Shown here: one piece after another, positions 9,437 to 18,859 of the stretch | Layout: each line of letters starts with the position of its first letter | How positions within the stretch are numbered: position 1 is the first letter of the stretch | NCBI RefSeq assembly: GCF_000702005.1 | Contig: NZ_JNKI01000018.1 | Location: 1-60,200, forward strand | DNA from: Selenomonas sp. ND2010 | Lineage (GTDB): Bacteria; Bacillota; Negativicutes; Selenomonadales; Selenomonadaceae | Direction: 5' to 3' | DNA: 60,200 nucleotides | The notes under the pieces: model-generated | Database searches by the model: none | What the model saw: the letters and a program-made list of their open reading frames with translations, nothing else | Told to the model about the DNA's origin: nothing | Position numbers and translations under genes: made by a program

Positions 9437-10657
9437 ATGTTTGCAAAATATCTACACCAAAAAGGCGCTATTTTAGCATTGACTGCTTTGATATTTCCCC
9501 TGCTGATTGCCTTTACAGGAATCGCTATTGATTTCGGCAATGTTTACCTCCACAAATCCATTCTGCAAAACTCGGCGGATGCGGCCGCTTTGGGTGGTGC
9601 AAAAATGAGACTAAACGGGAAATTCGATAAAAACACCGCCGATAAAAAGGCAAAATCGCTAATCAATGACAATCAAAAATACGCCCTGAGTGAGGATCCC
9701 TATCTTGCCGTAAAAAAAAGCAAAAGCAATCCCAAAAAGACGCAGTATTATGTCGTCAAGCTCACCGAAAAAGTGCCGATGATATTCCTGCGGTATTTTA
9801 ATTTCGACTTCATGGAAATATCCGCTCATGCCAATGCGAAAATCTACACCGATAGCACCTCGCCAACCTTGCCGCTATTCAACAATCTGGTCACCTTTGA
9901 AAATACCTTTTACGTGGTCAATTCCAACCAGAAGAAATTCAACGGTGATATCATCCATACCAACCGAAATGCATCGGTATACGTGCAGGGCGACATCGTA
10001 AACGGAACGGAAATGTCACAGCTTCACTCCTCCGATGGCAAAGCCTGGAATCCGAGCGGTGACCAATATTATAACGGCAATCTAGCCATATCGCTGGATG
10101 ACTCCAAAAATAAAACGCTTCGCGACTATATCGAAGCGCTAAAAAATGACAGCAACACCAAAAAGATATCGATGCAAAATGACATCCACTCCCAAACGCT
10201 TCATGCCTCGGACCTGACCTCAAAGGTAACCTTTGTCTATGGCAGCGGCGATGGCGATAAAATCGTCAGCCGCATCGAACTGGATGGGCCGATTGACTCC
10301 GACCCCAATGCCACGCACATCCTCATCATTACCAAGGGAACCGGCAATCTGATTGTCAAAAAAAATATCAACTGCAAATTAATCTACATTAACCTCAGCT
10401 ATGATAATTTTGCCATTGAAACGGATAGCAGCTCCGATACCACGCTGCATGCTACTATTTATGCCCCGAATGCTGGCGAATTGAACTGGAACCCTCAGGG
10501 AATTAACTTTTACGGTTCCCTGGCTTCGCGAAATGTAAAAATCCAATCCTCCAGCCGAACCTTTACGCATGAATCCCCCGACATTTCCGGCGGCAATAGC
10601 GGCACCGCGGAATCCGATGTATCCCTAGCTGATGACAGTGATGTCGACTGGAATTAA
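9437..10657 (+). CDS. TadG-like pilus assembly protein
   Basis: A protein of 406 residues with a short positive N-terminus and one hydrophobic segment, GAILALTALIFPLLIAFTGIAIDFGNVYLHKSILQNSADAAALGGA in part, which is the signature of the TadG N-terminal domain. The rest is a predicted extracytoplasmic beta-rich region without a recognised catalytic motif. It stands alone on the plus strand at the 3' end of the Tad operon, and its stop overlaps the convergent DUF192 stop by four bases (TTAA). It is probably a minor component of the Flp/Tad pilus machine. A GGGAAGAGG Shine-Dalgarno sequence precedes the ATG. Confidence 0.78.
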   Translation: MFAKYLHQKGAILALTALIFPLLIAFTGIAIDFGNVYLHKSILQNSADAAALGGAKMRLNGKFDKNTADKKAKSLINDNQKYALSEDPYLAVKKSKSNPKKTQYYVVKLTEKVPMIFLRYFNFDFMEISAHANAKIYTDSTSPTLPLFNNLVTFENTFYVVNSNQKKFNGDIIHTNRNASVYVQGDIVNGTEMSQLHSSDGKAWNPSGDQYYNGNLAISLDDSKNKTLRDYIEALKNDSNTKKISMQNDIHSQTLHASDLTSKVTFVYGSGDGDKIVSRIELDGPIDSDPNATHILIITKGTGNLIVKKNINCKLIYINLSYDNFAIETDSSSDTTLHATIYAPNAGELNWNPQGINFYGSLASRNVKIQSSSRTFTHESPDISGGNSGTAESDVSLADDSDVDWN

Positions 10658-11022
10658 TCCACCGGACGAAACACCATATCTTTCCCGATGCCCTGCCGTT
10701 TTATTTCACCTGCGGGAAGTTCAAGCACTGCCCATGCTTTAAAACAGCAGGAAAGACCAATCCAGGGAAGAATATTTTCTACCGTTTTTAATACTCGGTA
10801 ATTTTTATCCAGATAGACGACATCGATTTTAAACCGCATAAAGCACATGTGGATACTGTTGCAGGGAGCGATTAAAAGACCTGTTCCATTCGCTATTCGT
10901 TTCCTCCCCATAAGCCCTAAAAAACGCCGAAAAAAAGAATCCGCTACTTCGATTTGAAGGTACGGATTCTTTTTATTTTCAGCGCCCGTTACTTGCAAGG
11001 ATACTATCTTCATATCGAGCAC
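10654..11022 (-). CDS. DUF192 family protein
   Basis: A small protein of 122 residues matching DUF192: FLGLMGRKRI, GLLIAPCNSIHMCFMRFKIDVVYLD in part, and VLELPAGEI. The function of the family is unknown. The start is GTG at 11022, five bases after AGGA; an ATG three codons in is spaced worse. It begins seven bases after the tadC stop and so is the last gene of the Tad operon, which suggests a link to pilus assembly. Unlike many DUF192 proteins it has no clear signal peptide. Confidence 0.82.
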   Translation of the reverse strand: MLDMKIVSLQVTGAENKKNPYLQIEVADSFFRRFLGLMGRKRIANGTGLLIAPCNSIHMCFMRFKIDVVYLDKNYRVLKTVENILPWIGLSCCFKAWAVLELPAGEIKRQGIGKDMVFRPVD

Positions 11023-11029
11023 TTCTTTC

Positions 11030-11971
11030 CTACAAATTTTTCATCAAATTCAACAGGGATGGTATCAAGGCCACGACAAACAACGCCGGGAAGATAAAGA
11101 GTACCAGCGGAAAGATAATCTTTACCGGTGCCTTCATGGCCTCAGCCTTTACATACTGCCGCCGCCGTTCCCGAATATTATCGGCCTGATTCTTGAGGGT
11201 CTTGCCCATACTCGTACCCAATCGTTCCGCCTGAATAAGTGATGTCATAAACAGCGAGACATCCTGTACCTTACAGCGGCTGGCAACATTGTGCATAGCG
11301 GTCCGCCGCACCATTCCCATGCGAATATCTTCCTGCATTCGCTGGCATTCCTCCACAAAGGGCCCCTTCATGCGGTCGATAATCTTGCGCATTGACGCGT
11401 CAAACGATAGTCCTGCCTGGACGCTGACACAAAGGAGATCGAGAACTTCCGGCAACTGATGCTGAATGGCGGCCTGCCGTTTTTGAATCATGATGTTCAA
11501 AAACACCACAGGCATAACGCCGCCCATAAAACTGCCGAAAATCAAAAACATCACTTTTTGAATCAGCGCATAATGCGCGTTCCAAGTCATCAGAAATACC
11601 AGCGCAAACATAGCGGCCATTCCCAACAAACACGAAAAGACGAACTCATTGACCGTCCATTCCTTTGACTTACCGGCCATGGCTATCTTTGCGGCAATGA
11701 TTTCCGAAAGCTCTTTGGGGGCCAAACGCGATATCGATTGGGCGATGGCCTGCTTCAGCGGCTTAACCACGCGCGTCGCAAACGGGATATCTTTAAGCGT
11801 CCGCCGCTTGCCCGCCAGTTTTTTCTCTGCGGTTCCCGGTATATGGGTATGGTCCTGCATACTTAGGATGCGCTGATGAATCTTCGACTGCGGACGGATC
11901 TTTTTTTCAATCAGGCCATACAATAACAGGAATACTACCAAGGATAACGATATAGCGAAAATAGCAACCAT
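11030..11971 (-). CDS. tadC: Tad pilus inner-membrane platform protein TadC
   Basis: A type II secretion system F-domain protein of 313 residues. There is an N-terminal membrane segment (FAISLSLVVFLLLYGLI), a central cytoplasmic F domain (PEVLDLLCVSVQAGLSFDASMRKI) and C-terminal membrane segments (IFPLVLFIFPALFVVALIPSLL). With TadB it forms the membrane platform on which the TadA ATPase acts. The start codon overlaps the tadA stop (TGATG), indicating translational coupling. Confidence 0.9.
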   Translation of the reverse strand: MVAIFAISLSLVVFLLLYGLIEKKIRPQSKIHQRILSMQDHTHIPGTAEKKLAGKRRTLKDIPFATRVVKPLKQAIAQSISRLAPKELSEIIAAKIAMAGKSKEWTVNEFVFSCLLGMAAMFALVFLMTWNAHYALIQKVMFLIFGSFMGGVMPVVFLNIMIQKRQAAIQHQLPEVLDLLCVSVQAGLSFDASMRKIIDRMKGPFVEECQRMQEDIRMGMVRRTAMHNVASRCKVQDVSLFMTSLIQAERLGTSMGKTLKNQADNIRERRRQYVKAEAMKAPVKIIFPLVLFIFPALFVVALIPSLLNLMKNL

Positions 11972-13380
11972 CAGCCAAACACACTCCTGTTATACGTTTC
12001 GTCACTGCCGCCATCGGGCATGAAGAAATCCTCGGGAATTTCCACTCCATTAAGCTCAAATTTATCGAGGAACCCCGGCTGCAGGCCTGTCGGCACGAAA
12101 TGGCCAATGGCCTTGCCGTTCTCGTCAAAACCAGTCTGCTCATAGCGGAAGATATCCTGCGTCGTAATCGTATTGTCTTCCATGTGCTGGACTTCCGTTA
12201 TATACGTAATCTTGCGGCTGCCATCACGGATGCGCGACTGCTGAATGATGAGGTCGATAGCCGAGGAAATCTGCTCGCGGATAGCGCGCACAGGAAGTTC
12301 CAGTCCACTCATAAGCACCATGGTTTCCAGACGCGACAAGGCATCGCGCGGACTATTGGCATGAGCCGTCGTCAGCGAACCATCATGACCGGTATTCATC
12401 GCCTGCAGCATGTCGAGCGCCTCGCCGCTTCGTACCTCACCGACGATAATGCGATCCGGACGCATGCGCAGGGCATTGCGCACCAAATCGCGAATCGTAA
12501 TCTGCCCCTTGCCCTCGATATTGGCCGGCCGTGACTCGAGCGTCACGACATGCTCCTGCTGGAGCCGCAGCTCGGCAGCATCCTCGATGGTGACAATACG
12601 CTCCCGTTCGGGGATAAAGGAGGAGATGACATTGAGCGTCGTGGTTTTACCAGAGCCGGTACCGCCGGATACCAGAATATTGATGCGCGCCCGGACACAG
12701 GCTCGCAAGAACGTGGCCATCTTCTCATCCATTGTACCAAAGGAAATCAGATTCTCCACCGACAAAGGCTTTTTCGAGAATTTACGGATCGTGATAGCCG
12801 GCCCCACCAAGGACAGCGGCGGAATGATGATGTTGACACGCGAACCATCCTCGAGTCGGGCATCAACTAGTGGCGATGACTCATCAATACGGCGGCCGAG
12901 CGGCGTCAAAATTCGCTCGATGATATTCATCAGATGGGCGTTGTCATGGAATTTCACATCGGTATATTCGAGCTTACCCAACCGCTCGACAAATACCTTT
13001 TTCGGACCATTTACCATTACCTCCGTAATGGAATCATCATCCAAAAGCGACTGGATAGGACCGAGCCCTAACATCTCATCCTGAATGTCCTCGATGAGGT
13101 GTTTTACCTCGCCGCGCGAAACGGCAAAGGGTTCTTCCTCCATGACTTCCTGACAGTATTTGCTGATGACCGTTTCTACTTGATGCGTATCCTGATTTAC
13201 CGAGGAAAGCACCCGTTGTTCGTCCGGAGTCATTTCCTCGACAATCCGCTGATGGATACGATGCTTGATATTCTGGTAGGAAGCTTCCTCCGCCATATCC
13301 TGATTCTCCTCATGCGCGGAGAAAATCATCACCTGCCTGTTTTTCCCATCCATGCGCCCCAGACGCGTAAGCAATGACAT
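11971..13380 (-). CDS. tadA: Tad/Flp pilus assembly ATPase TadA (CpaF family)
   Basis: The hexameric secretion ATPase that powers Flp pilus assembly. Of 469 residues, the N-terminal helical region precedes a CpaF core with Walker A GGTGSGKTTTLN near residue 240, the Asp box (TIEDAAELRL) and a Walker B/His-box region (DRIIVGEVRSGEALDMLQAMNTGHDG in part). GGGAGGTGAG precedes the ATG. It lies between tadE and tadC in the minus-strand operon. Confidence 0.95.
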   Translation of the reverse strand: MSLLTRLGRMDGKNRQVMIFSAHEENQDMAEEASYQNIKHRIHQRIVEEMTPDEQRVLSSVNQDTHQVETVISKYCQEVMEEEPFAVSRGEVKHLIEDIQDEMLGLGPIQSLLDDDSITEVMVNGPKKVFVERLGKLEYTDVKFHDNAHLMNIIERILTPLGRRIDESSPLVDARLEDGSRVNIIIPPLSLVGPAITIRKFSKKPLSVENLISFGTMDEKMATFLRACVRARINILVSGGTGSGKTTTLNVISSFIPERERIVTIEDAAELRLQQEHVVTLESRPANIEGKGQITIRDLVRNALRMRPDRIIVGEVRSGEALDMLQAMNTGHDGSLTTAHANSPRDALSRLETMVLMSGLELPVRAIREQISSAIDLIIQQSRIRDGSRKITYITEVQHMEDNTITTQDIFRYEQTGFDENGKAIGHFVPTGLQPGFLDKFELNGVEIPEDFFMPDGGSDETYNRSVFG

Positions 13381-13396
13381 CGTATCTCACCTCCCG

Positions 13397-13897
13397 TTAT
13401 GACTTATCGACATTTTTCTCGTTATACATCTTGTACTGGATATCTATATCAAAAGCTCGCACTTTATTGTTGTCTTTTTCATTTTCTTTGGCAAAGAAAT
13501 TCAACAAGGTATTTATCGTATTTCCCAATACGGATTTTTCATTCAACGGGGCATTGATCTTCACTAACACATCGTCGTCCTTGGCGGTTATCGAAAAATC
13601 CCCCATCGTATAAACATCAGAAATCAAGCCGCTTTTTTTATACTTATTACAGATTTCCTGATATTTTTCCTCACGCGCCTGTTGTTTCGCCTTTTCACTG
13701 CGTGTTTTATTATTCTTATCCTTTGAGGACACCGAAACGATTGCCGCTTCGCGGGCACTGTCGCGCGCGATATAGGTCAGCTGCAAATAATCGGCAAAGG
13801 CAAAACTGAAATAAGCCACCGCTAACACCAAGAATAGAAAAAAAGGAAAGATGACAGAAAACTCCACCATGCTTTGACCCTTTTGCATCAATTTCAT
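13397..13897 (-). CDS. TadE-like pseudopilin
   Basis: A protein of about 166 residues with a prepilin-type N-terminus MQKGQSMVEFSVIFPFF: Gly before the expected cleavage site and Glu at +5 of the mature chain, as in TadE/TadF pseudopilins. A hydrophobic helix follows, then a charged Lys-rich segment (about 60-90). An ATG three codons upstream lies directly against AGGAG, so the ATG at 13897, nine bases from AGGAG, is the better start. It sits between the pilin and tadA genes. Confidence 0.82.
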   Translation of the reverse strand: MKLMQKGQSMVEFSVIFPFFLFLVLAVAYFSFAFADYLQLTYIARDSAREAAIVSVSSKDKNNKTRSEKAKQQAREEKYQEICNKYKKSGLISDVYTMGDFSITAKDDDVLVKINAPLNEKSVLGNTINTLLNFFAKENEKDNNKVRAFDIDIQYKMYNEKNVDKS

Positions 13898-13935
13898 TTC
13901 TGTCATCTCCTAAAAAAAACTATCAAATATTAGAC

Positions 13936-14124
13936 TTAAAGGGCATCTACTTTAGTTTTAACTTTGCTAAAACCTGCTTCTACAGCATGCTGGAAGCTGC
14001 CATCGCTAGCAAATACGACTGCGGCAACACCGACGATAAAAGCAACGATCAGGGCATACTCCACCATACCCTGAGCTTTCTCGCTCAGATAACGTGCTTT
14101 CAGATACTCAAGAATCTCCTTCAT
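13936..14124 (-). CDS. flp: Flp-family type IVb pilin
   Basis: The major pilin candidate, 62 residues. A positive leader (MKEILEYLKARYLSEKA) is followed by the pilin motif QGMVEYALIVAFIVGVAAVVF. Cleavage after Ala17 would put Glu at +5 of the mature pilin; most Flp leaders end in Gly here, so the Ala is slightly unusual. GGGAGGA precedes the ATG. It is encoded in mid-operon, between tadB and tadE, not at the operon head as in many tad loci. Confidence 0.9.
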   Translation of the reverse strand: MKEILEYLKARYLSEKAQGMVEYALIVAFIVGVAAVVFASDGSFQHAVEAGFSKVKTKVDAL

Positions 14125-14189
14125 AATTAGTTCCTCCCTAAAAAAAATAGAACAATAAATTTATGTAAAATCCCGAAGGATATCACATA

Positions 14190-15176
14190 TCACACCTTGA
14201 TATCGACAATCTTGCGGATGACCAGGAAGCCGATGATCTCCATCACGACGGCCACGCCAATGGCAATCTGCCCGGTGGTCTCCTCAAACAGCGGCCGCAT
14301 ATAGTCCGGGCTCACCGTTGTCAAAAACACGCCTAGTGCTACTGGCAGCAGTGCCAGTACGATGCCCGACATTCGCCCCTGTGCCGTCAGCGCCATGACT
14401 TCACGCCGCATGCGGACGCGTTCCTGAATCGTTCCGCTGATGGTATCGAGAATCTGCGCGAGATTGCCGCCCACCTGGCGCTGGATCAGCACCGCGGTGA
14501 CCACGAGTTCAAAATCGGGACTCTCCACGCGCTTTTGCATGTTCTCGAGAGCCGTCTCCAACGTAACGCCGACATTTACCTCGTTGACCACCTTCTGGAC
14601 TTCGCGTCCGATGGGCGCGTCCATTTCGCGGGCGATAAGCTCGAAGGCCTGCATAAAGCTGAAGCCTGCCCGCAGGGCATTGGCCACCATCGTCAGCATA
14701 TCCCCGAGCTGATTCGTAAAAGCTTTTTGTCTCCGTTTGATGCTGATATCCAGCAGCATGAGACCTAGAATCACACCGACAAAACCAGCCGCTAAAGCTA
14801 TCCACGGATTTAGCGTGGCTGCCAGTGTGAGGATGGCACAAAAGCCACCGAAGATTACCAGGATGACTTCAAATTCAGACCCCAAGAGCGGCCAATCGGC
14901 CTGCTGCATCTTGAAGTCCATCTGGTTTCCCTTCTGGATATTTTGCACCTTTTGGGCGACTTTCCGGACAAATTCCCGGAACTGCCCTTTGACTTTTTTG
15001 CGTTGCCGTTGCCGGAGCTGCTGCTGCCGGAGTTTCACCGCATTGCCGGAAAAATACTCCATGCGATTGACGATATTTTTATGTTCCCGCGCTTTGATGC
15101 GAAGCAGCATCAAAAACATCATCAAGCAAAAAAGGGTAACTGCTAATGCCAGGATAATTCTCATGACTTGTCCCAC
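14190..15176 (-). CDS. tadB: Tad pilus inner-membrane platform protein TadB
   Basis: A type II secretion F-domain protein, 328 residues, partner of TadC. The N-terminal membrane helix (IILALAVTLFCLMMFLML) is followed by a basic stretch rich in Gln, Arg and Lys. Two central helices, the F domain (LGDMLTMVANALRAGFSFMQAFEL) and C-terminal membrane helices (IVLALLPVALGVFL, IAIGVAVVMEIIGFLVI) complete it. Its start overlaps the end of the upstream tadZ-like gene by 16 bp. Confidence 0.92.
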   Translation of the reverse strand: MGQVMRIILALAVTLFCLMMFLMLLRIKAREHKNIVNRMEYFSGNAVKLRQQQLRQRQRKKVKGQFREFVRKVAQKVQNIQKGNQMDFKMQQADWPLLGSEFEVILVIFGGFCAILTLAATLNPWIALAAGFVGVILGLMLLDISIKRRQKAFTNQLGDMLTMVANALRAGFSFMQAFELIAREMDAPIGREVQKVVNEVNVGVTLETALENMQKRVESPDFELVVTAVLIQRQVGGNLAQILDTISGTIQERVRMRREVMALTAQGRMSGIVLALLPVALGVFLTTVSPDYMRPLFEETTGQIAIGVAVVMEIIGFLVIRKIVDIKV

Positions 15177-16291
15177 CTGATTCTATGACCACGGCCGGTG
15201 ATTTCATCGGCCAGATGGTCTACACTCCTGGCCAGCGGGCTGTCCGGCCGGATATCGCTGGCCATTTTGCCATTATCCGCAGCATCCGAGACGATGCCGT
15301 ATTCGTTCGGGATAATGGCCGTTACGGGATACCCCAGCCGATCCGAAAGGTTTTGCTTGGACTGGCTGTTGCAGGGCTCCACGCGGGTAAAGATGGCCTT
15401 CACCCGATCCTCGTAGTTTTCCCAGTCTTTAAAAATCTCCAACGCCCGTTTCGTATGGTCGATTTCATAGGCATCGTTTATCATGCTGACCAAAAACGTC
15501 GTATTTGACTTCTCTGCCGCCGCAATACTCGTGGGATTGAACCCTGGCGGCACGTCAATCAGCAAGTAGCGGAACAGGCTCCGGCTCATGCTGATGATGT
15601 TCTCCAGCCGTCGTATCGATACCTTATCGCTGAGATTGGGCGTTTCCGTACCACAGAGCACGCTGACATTCTGTGTCACCGGCATGTAGTAGGAATGCAG
15701 GGTGATGGGCGATAGGAATTTGGCATCTCGGGTGGCTTCGACAATGGTCGATTTCGGCGCCAGATTGAAGAACACCGCCATGTCACCGAATTGCAAATCC
15801 GCATCGATGATACCGACCTGCTCATGCGTTTTGCGGGCCAGCGCTACTGCCAGATTCGCAATCAAGGTAGTCTTGCCGCTCTTGCCCTTTGGACTGAAAA
15901 ACACCAAGGTTTCACAGCCGCTCTCCGACCCCATTTTGGCAAAGGTATCGACTGCTTCCTGCAGCTCTACCCCCGTAAACGGTTTTATGATATACCCGCG
16001 GGCACCGGCTTTGACGATATGGCTGGCACTTTCAGCCTGCCATTTCTCGCCCATGCAGAGAATGGATGCCTTAGGATATACCTTGAGGAAGTCTGCAATG
16101 AGAGCTACGGAATTCTGTTTTTCGATATCGAGCAGGATGAGATTCGGATTGAATATCGCCCCTTGCCCCAGCGCATCACTTATCGACTGATAACGGGCGA
16201 CGAGTTCGAATCCATTGGTTCCCTGCACCACCTGCGTGAGCTTTTCGAGCATCAGGCGGTCGCGCTCAACGAGCAGCACACGATTTACCAT
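15161..16291 (-). CDS. TadZ/CpaE-like protein: receiver domain plus MinD-like ATPase
   Basis: A protein of 376 residues. The N-terminal 120 residues resemble a response-regulator receiver domain, with Asp55 in LILLDIEK and Lys in GYIIKPF, so phosphorylation is possible although the acidic pocket (VERD) is altered. The C-terminal part is a ParA/MinD ATPase with the deviant Walker A KGKSGKTT and DADLQFGD. TadZ/CpaE proteins position the Tad secretion machine at a cell site. This is the more canonical of two CpaE-like proteins encoded back to back. Confidence 0.88.
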   Translation of the reverse strand: MVNRVLLVERDRLMLEKLTQVVQGTNGFELVARYQSISDALGQGAIFNPNLILLDIEKQNSVALIADFLKVYPKASILCMGEKWQAESASHIVKAGARGYIIKPFTGVELQEAVDTFAKMGSESGCETLVFFSPKGKSGKTTLIANLAVALARKTHEQVGIIDADLQFGDMAVFFNLAPKSTIVEATRDAKFLSPITLHSYYMPVTQNVSVLCGTETPNLSDKVSIRRLENIISMSRSLFRYLLIDVPPGFNPTSIAAAEKSNTTFLVSMINDAYEIDHTKRALEIFKDWENYEDRVKAIFTRVEPCNSQSKQNLSDRLGYPVTAIIPNEYGIVSDAADNGKMASDIRPDSPLARSVDHLADEITGRGHRIRWDKS

Positions 16292-16321
16292 CGGACTTCC
16301 TCCTTTCCTGTAAAGATCCTT

Positions 16322-17155
16322 TTAGCCAAAAATACGGCTGAGCCAGGATTCCCCGACATATTCGTCCATCTCTTCGTCATTCTCCTCATAGCCCTGATTC
16401 GTATAACGGGCTACCAAGTCGCGAAGCGCCTCCCCCAGGTCGGTACGCTCCGTTTTCAGCACCAAGGGAATGCCCTCTTTGATGGACTGGCTGGCTGCCC
16501 GGAAATCATTGGGCAGGATATGATAGAACGGCTCGCCGAGCAGCTTTTCGACATCGTCGATACCGATTCTAGTCTTCGCGTTGCTTCGATTGAGCACCAT
16601 GCGAATCTTATGTTTATCGTAATTTAAGTCATTCAGCGTATCGCTGCCGATTTTCATATTCTTAATCGTCGGGATAAAATCCACGATTCCTAAAAAGGTT
16701 ACAATCGTCGATAAATCCAGCAAAGCCAGATTCAAAACGCTGAACATCGAAGTCGTATCCACGATGACATAATCGAATTTCGTCTGCAACTGGCGGATTG
16801 CCCTGATGGCGTAATCCGATTGGATGTTGTAGGCCTCCTCCAGCTTCTTGGGCGCCGCCAAAACGTAGAACACCACCCCGCCGTATTCGTAAGGCGTCAG
16901 ATATTCTTCCACATGGCAGGCTTCGCCCTGCATGAGCATCGCCTGCTGGACATCTGCCAGCGTCCGCTGAGGAAGCAGCTGCAGATAGTTGCAAACATCG
17001 CCAAACTGAAGATCGAAATCCACCAGACAAACCCGCTTGCGCTGGCGTGCCAGTTCCGACGCCATATTACAGCTTAGAAGCGTCTTCCCCACGGCTGAGG
17101 CCGTACTGAAAAAAGTGAACACCGCACCATGGATTTCCTTTTCAATATCTGGCAT
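16322..17155 (-). CDS. Second CpaE/MinD-like ATPase of the Tad locus
   Basis: A protein of 277 residues with the ATPase domain only and no receiver domain. The P-loop reads FSTASAVGKTLLS: Lys24 of the GKT is kept, but the upstream signature lysine of deviant Walker A proteins is replaced, so dimer-dependent hydrolysis may be altered. VDFDLQFGDV follows. It lies between the secretin gene and the receiver-ATPase gene. It probably helps to localise or assemble the pilus machine, perhaps as a heterodimer with its neighbour; that is inference. Confidence 0.82.
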   Translation of the reverse strand: MPDIEKEIHGAVFTFFSTASAVGKTLLSCNMASELARQRKRVCLVDFDLQFGDVCNYLQLLPQRTLADVQQAMLMQGEACHVEEYLTPYEYGGVVFYVLAAPKKLEEAYNIQSDYAIRAIRQLQTKFDYVIVDTTSMFSVLNLALLDLSTIVTFLGIVDFIPTIKNMKIGSDTLNDLNYDKHKIRMVLNRSNAKTRIGIDDVEKLLGEPFYHILPNDFRAASQSIKEGIPLVLKTERTDLGEALRDLVARYTNQGYEENDEEMDEYVGESWLSRIFG

Positions 17156-17175
17156 GATGATGTCTCCTTTCCTCT

Positions 17176-18858
17176 TTACTGCGCCCCTTGAATTACCTCC
17201 GGCTTCTGGATATTATCCAACGAATAAACCGGTGACGTTGTTTTCGCTGCCTTAGCAGGCTTTACCTTGGCGGCAGCTTCTTCTGCCTGTTTTTCTGCCG
17301 CTATCTCTTGGCGCAAATTCGCCAGCCGTTCAGCAAAACTTCCAGCCGGCGGCTCTGCCTGTGGCTGTTCCACCACTTTGGCCGGCTTTTTCTTTTTTGC
17401 TGGCTTTTCCTGCTTCTCCTCCTGCTTAGACGGAAGTTCCTCGTTGAGGTCTACCGCTGGCATTTTCTGTTTCTCCCGGCGGCTTTCGACATAGGCGTCC
17501 TTCATCTTTTCCGACATCGTAGTCCGCGTCTGCTCATTGACTACGCGCGGCGTAATCATGATCATGATTTCTGATTTCTGACGGGATTTGTTGTGGTATT
17601 TAAAGAGCTCTCCAACCACGGGGATATTGCCCAAGAGCGGCACTTTGCTGATGCTCTGGCTGTCTTCCGAGTTGAGCAGGCCACCGATTGCCATGGTCAT
17701 TCCCGTCGGAATATTCACTACCGTCGTCGCCTGCCGGGTTATGAGCCCTGGCATATTGAAGCCATTTACCGTAACGGCATTGGACCAATCGAGCCGGCTG
17801 ACAATTGCCTGCACATCGGCGGTAATATTGCCGTCGTTATCCACCGCCGGTTTCACGAGATTGAGCTGGATACCATAAGGCTTATACTCTACCGATACGG
17901 TATCATTACTCTTTATCGGCACCGGAATCTGGCCGCCCACGAGGATGCCAGCCGTTTTCCCGCTCATCGTGGTAATATTGGGACGGGAGATGATTCTGGC
18001 CTTGCCCTTATTGACCAGCGCATGAATATCGGCATTGATCTGGGAAAAATGCGTAAACAACCAATTGCGGTTGTACCAGTGATTTCCCTGATCACGTGTC
18101 TTGCCATAGGTCTCACCAGCATAAAACGAACCGGTTGAGCCCTTGGTTACTTTCTTCCAATTGGCATCCTCATTGTACTCGATATTCGACGGCGAACTGT
18201 ATTCTACGCCGAGCTGCTTGGCGGCATCGGAATTGATTTCGATAACCATAGCCTCGATATTTATCTGGTCTGGATTGGTCATCTCGAGCAGGTTGACGAC
18301 TCTGGCACTGCTGTCGATGGCTTCATCGCCTTCGATGTCCGTGGCAATACCAGAGACATTGTCCTGCATCTTCTTCGTCACTTTTTTCGTTTGCGCTACC
18401 GTGTCATCCCCGACATAAAGGCAGGCAATCTTAAAAGCAAGTTCTTTCTCGTATTGGTTTTCGACATGGCCCTTGAGCAGTACACGATCACCGACCATCG
18501 TTACTTCGACATGCGGCAGGTCAATGGCTTTTTCGATAATAGCCGCCAGTCCCTTATCCTCTTTGGACACGGTAACGCTGTACTCCTGACGCATGCCGTT
18601 CTTAGTCCAAATATTAAGCGTTGTCGTTCCCGGTGCAAAGGCGACGACATTTAGCGCACTTGCCCCGAGAATCTTCACATCCGCAATCTTCGGATTCGCT
18701 ACGGCCACACGGGAAATCCCACTTCCGGTATTGAGGTAGTACGACTGATTGACCCCCAGCCAGATTGGCTGAACATAGGCATAAGCAGGTGCCGGAGCCA
18801 CGACTGCTGTAGTAGCCGCCACCATTCCCAAAGCAAGGGCTTTTTTCCATTGCATCAT
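17176..18858 (-). CDS. Tad pilus secretin (CpaC/RcpA family)
   Basis: The outer-membrane pore for the pilus, 560 residues. A signal peptide (MMQWKKALALGMVAATTAVVAPAPAYA) comes first, then an N-terminal secretin domain (GVNQSYYLNTGSGISRVAVANPKIADV in part), a BON-like segment, and the secretin core ending VPLLGNIPVVGELFKY and IMIMITPRVV. The last 110 residues form an unusual low-complexity tail rich in Lys, Glu, Ala and Pro. The gene is direct evidence for a two-membrane envelope. Confidence 0.93.
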   Translation of the reverse strand: MMQWKKALALGMVAATTAVVAPAPAYAYVQPIWLGVNQSYYLNTGSGISRVAVANPKIADVKILGASALNVVAFAPGTTTLNIWTKNGMRQEYSVTVSKEDKGLAAIIEKAIDLPHVEVTMVGDRVLLKGHVENQYEKELAFKIACLYVGDDTVAQTKKVTKKMQDNVSGIATDIEGDEAIDSSARVVNLLEMTNPDQINIEAMVIEINSDAAKQLGVEYSSPSNIEYNEDANWKKVTKGSTGSFYAGETYGKTRDQGNHWYNRNWLFTHFSQINADIHALVNKGKARIISRPNITTMSGKTAGILVGGQIPVPIKSNDTVSVEYKPYGIQLNLVKPAVDNDGNITADVQAIVSRLDWSNAVTVNGFNMPGLITRQATTVVNIPTGMTMAIGGLLNSEDSQSISKVPLLGNIPVVGELFKYHNKSRQKSEIMIMITPRVVNEQTRTTMSEKMKDAYVESRREKQKMPAVDLNEELPSKQEEKQEKPAKKKKPAKVVEQPQAEPPAGSFAERLANLRQEIAAEKQAEEAAAKVKPAKAAKTTSPVYSLDNIQKPEVIQGAQ

Positions 18859-18859
18859 G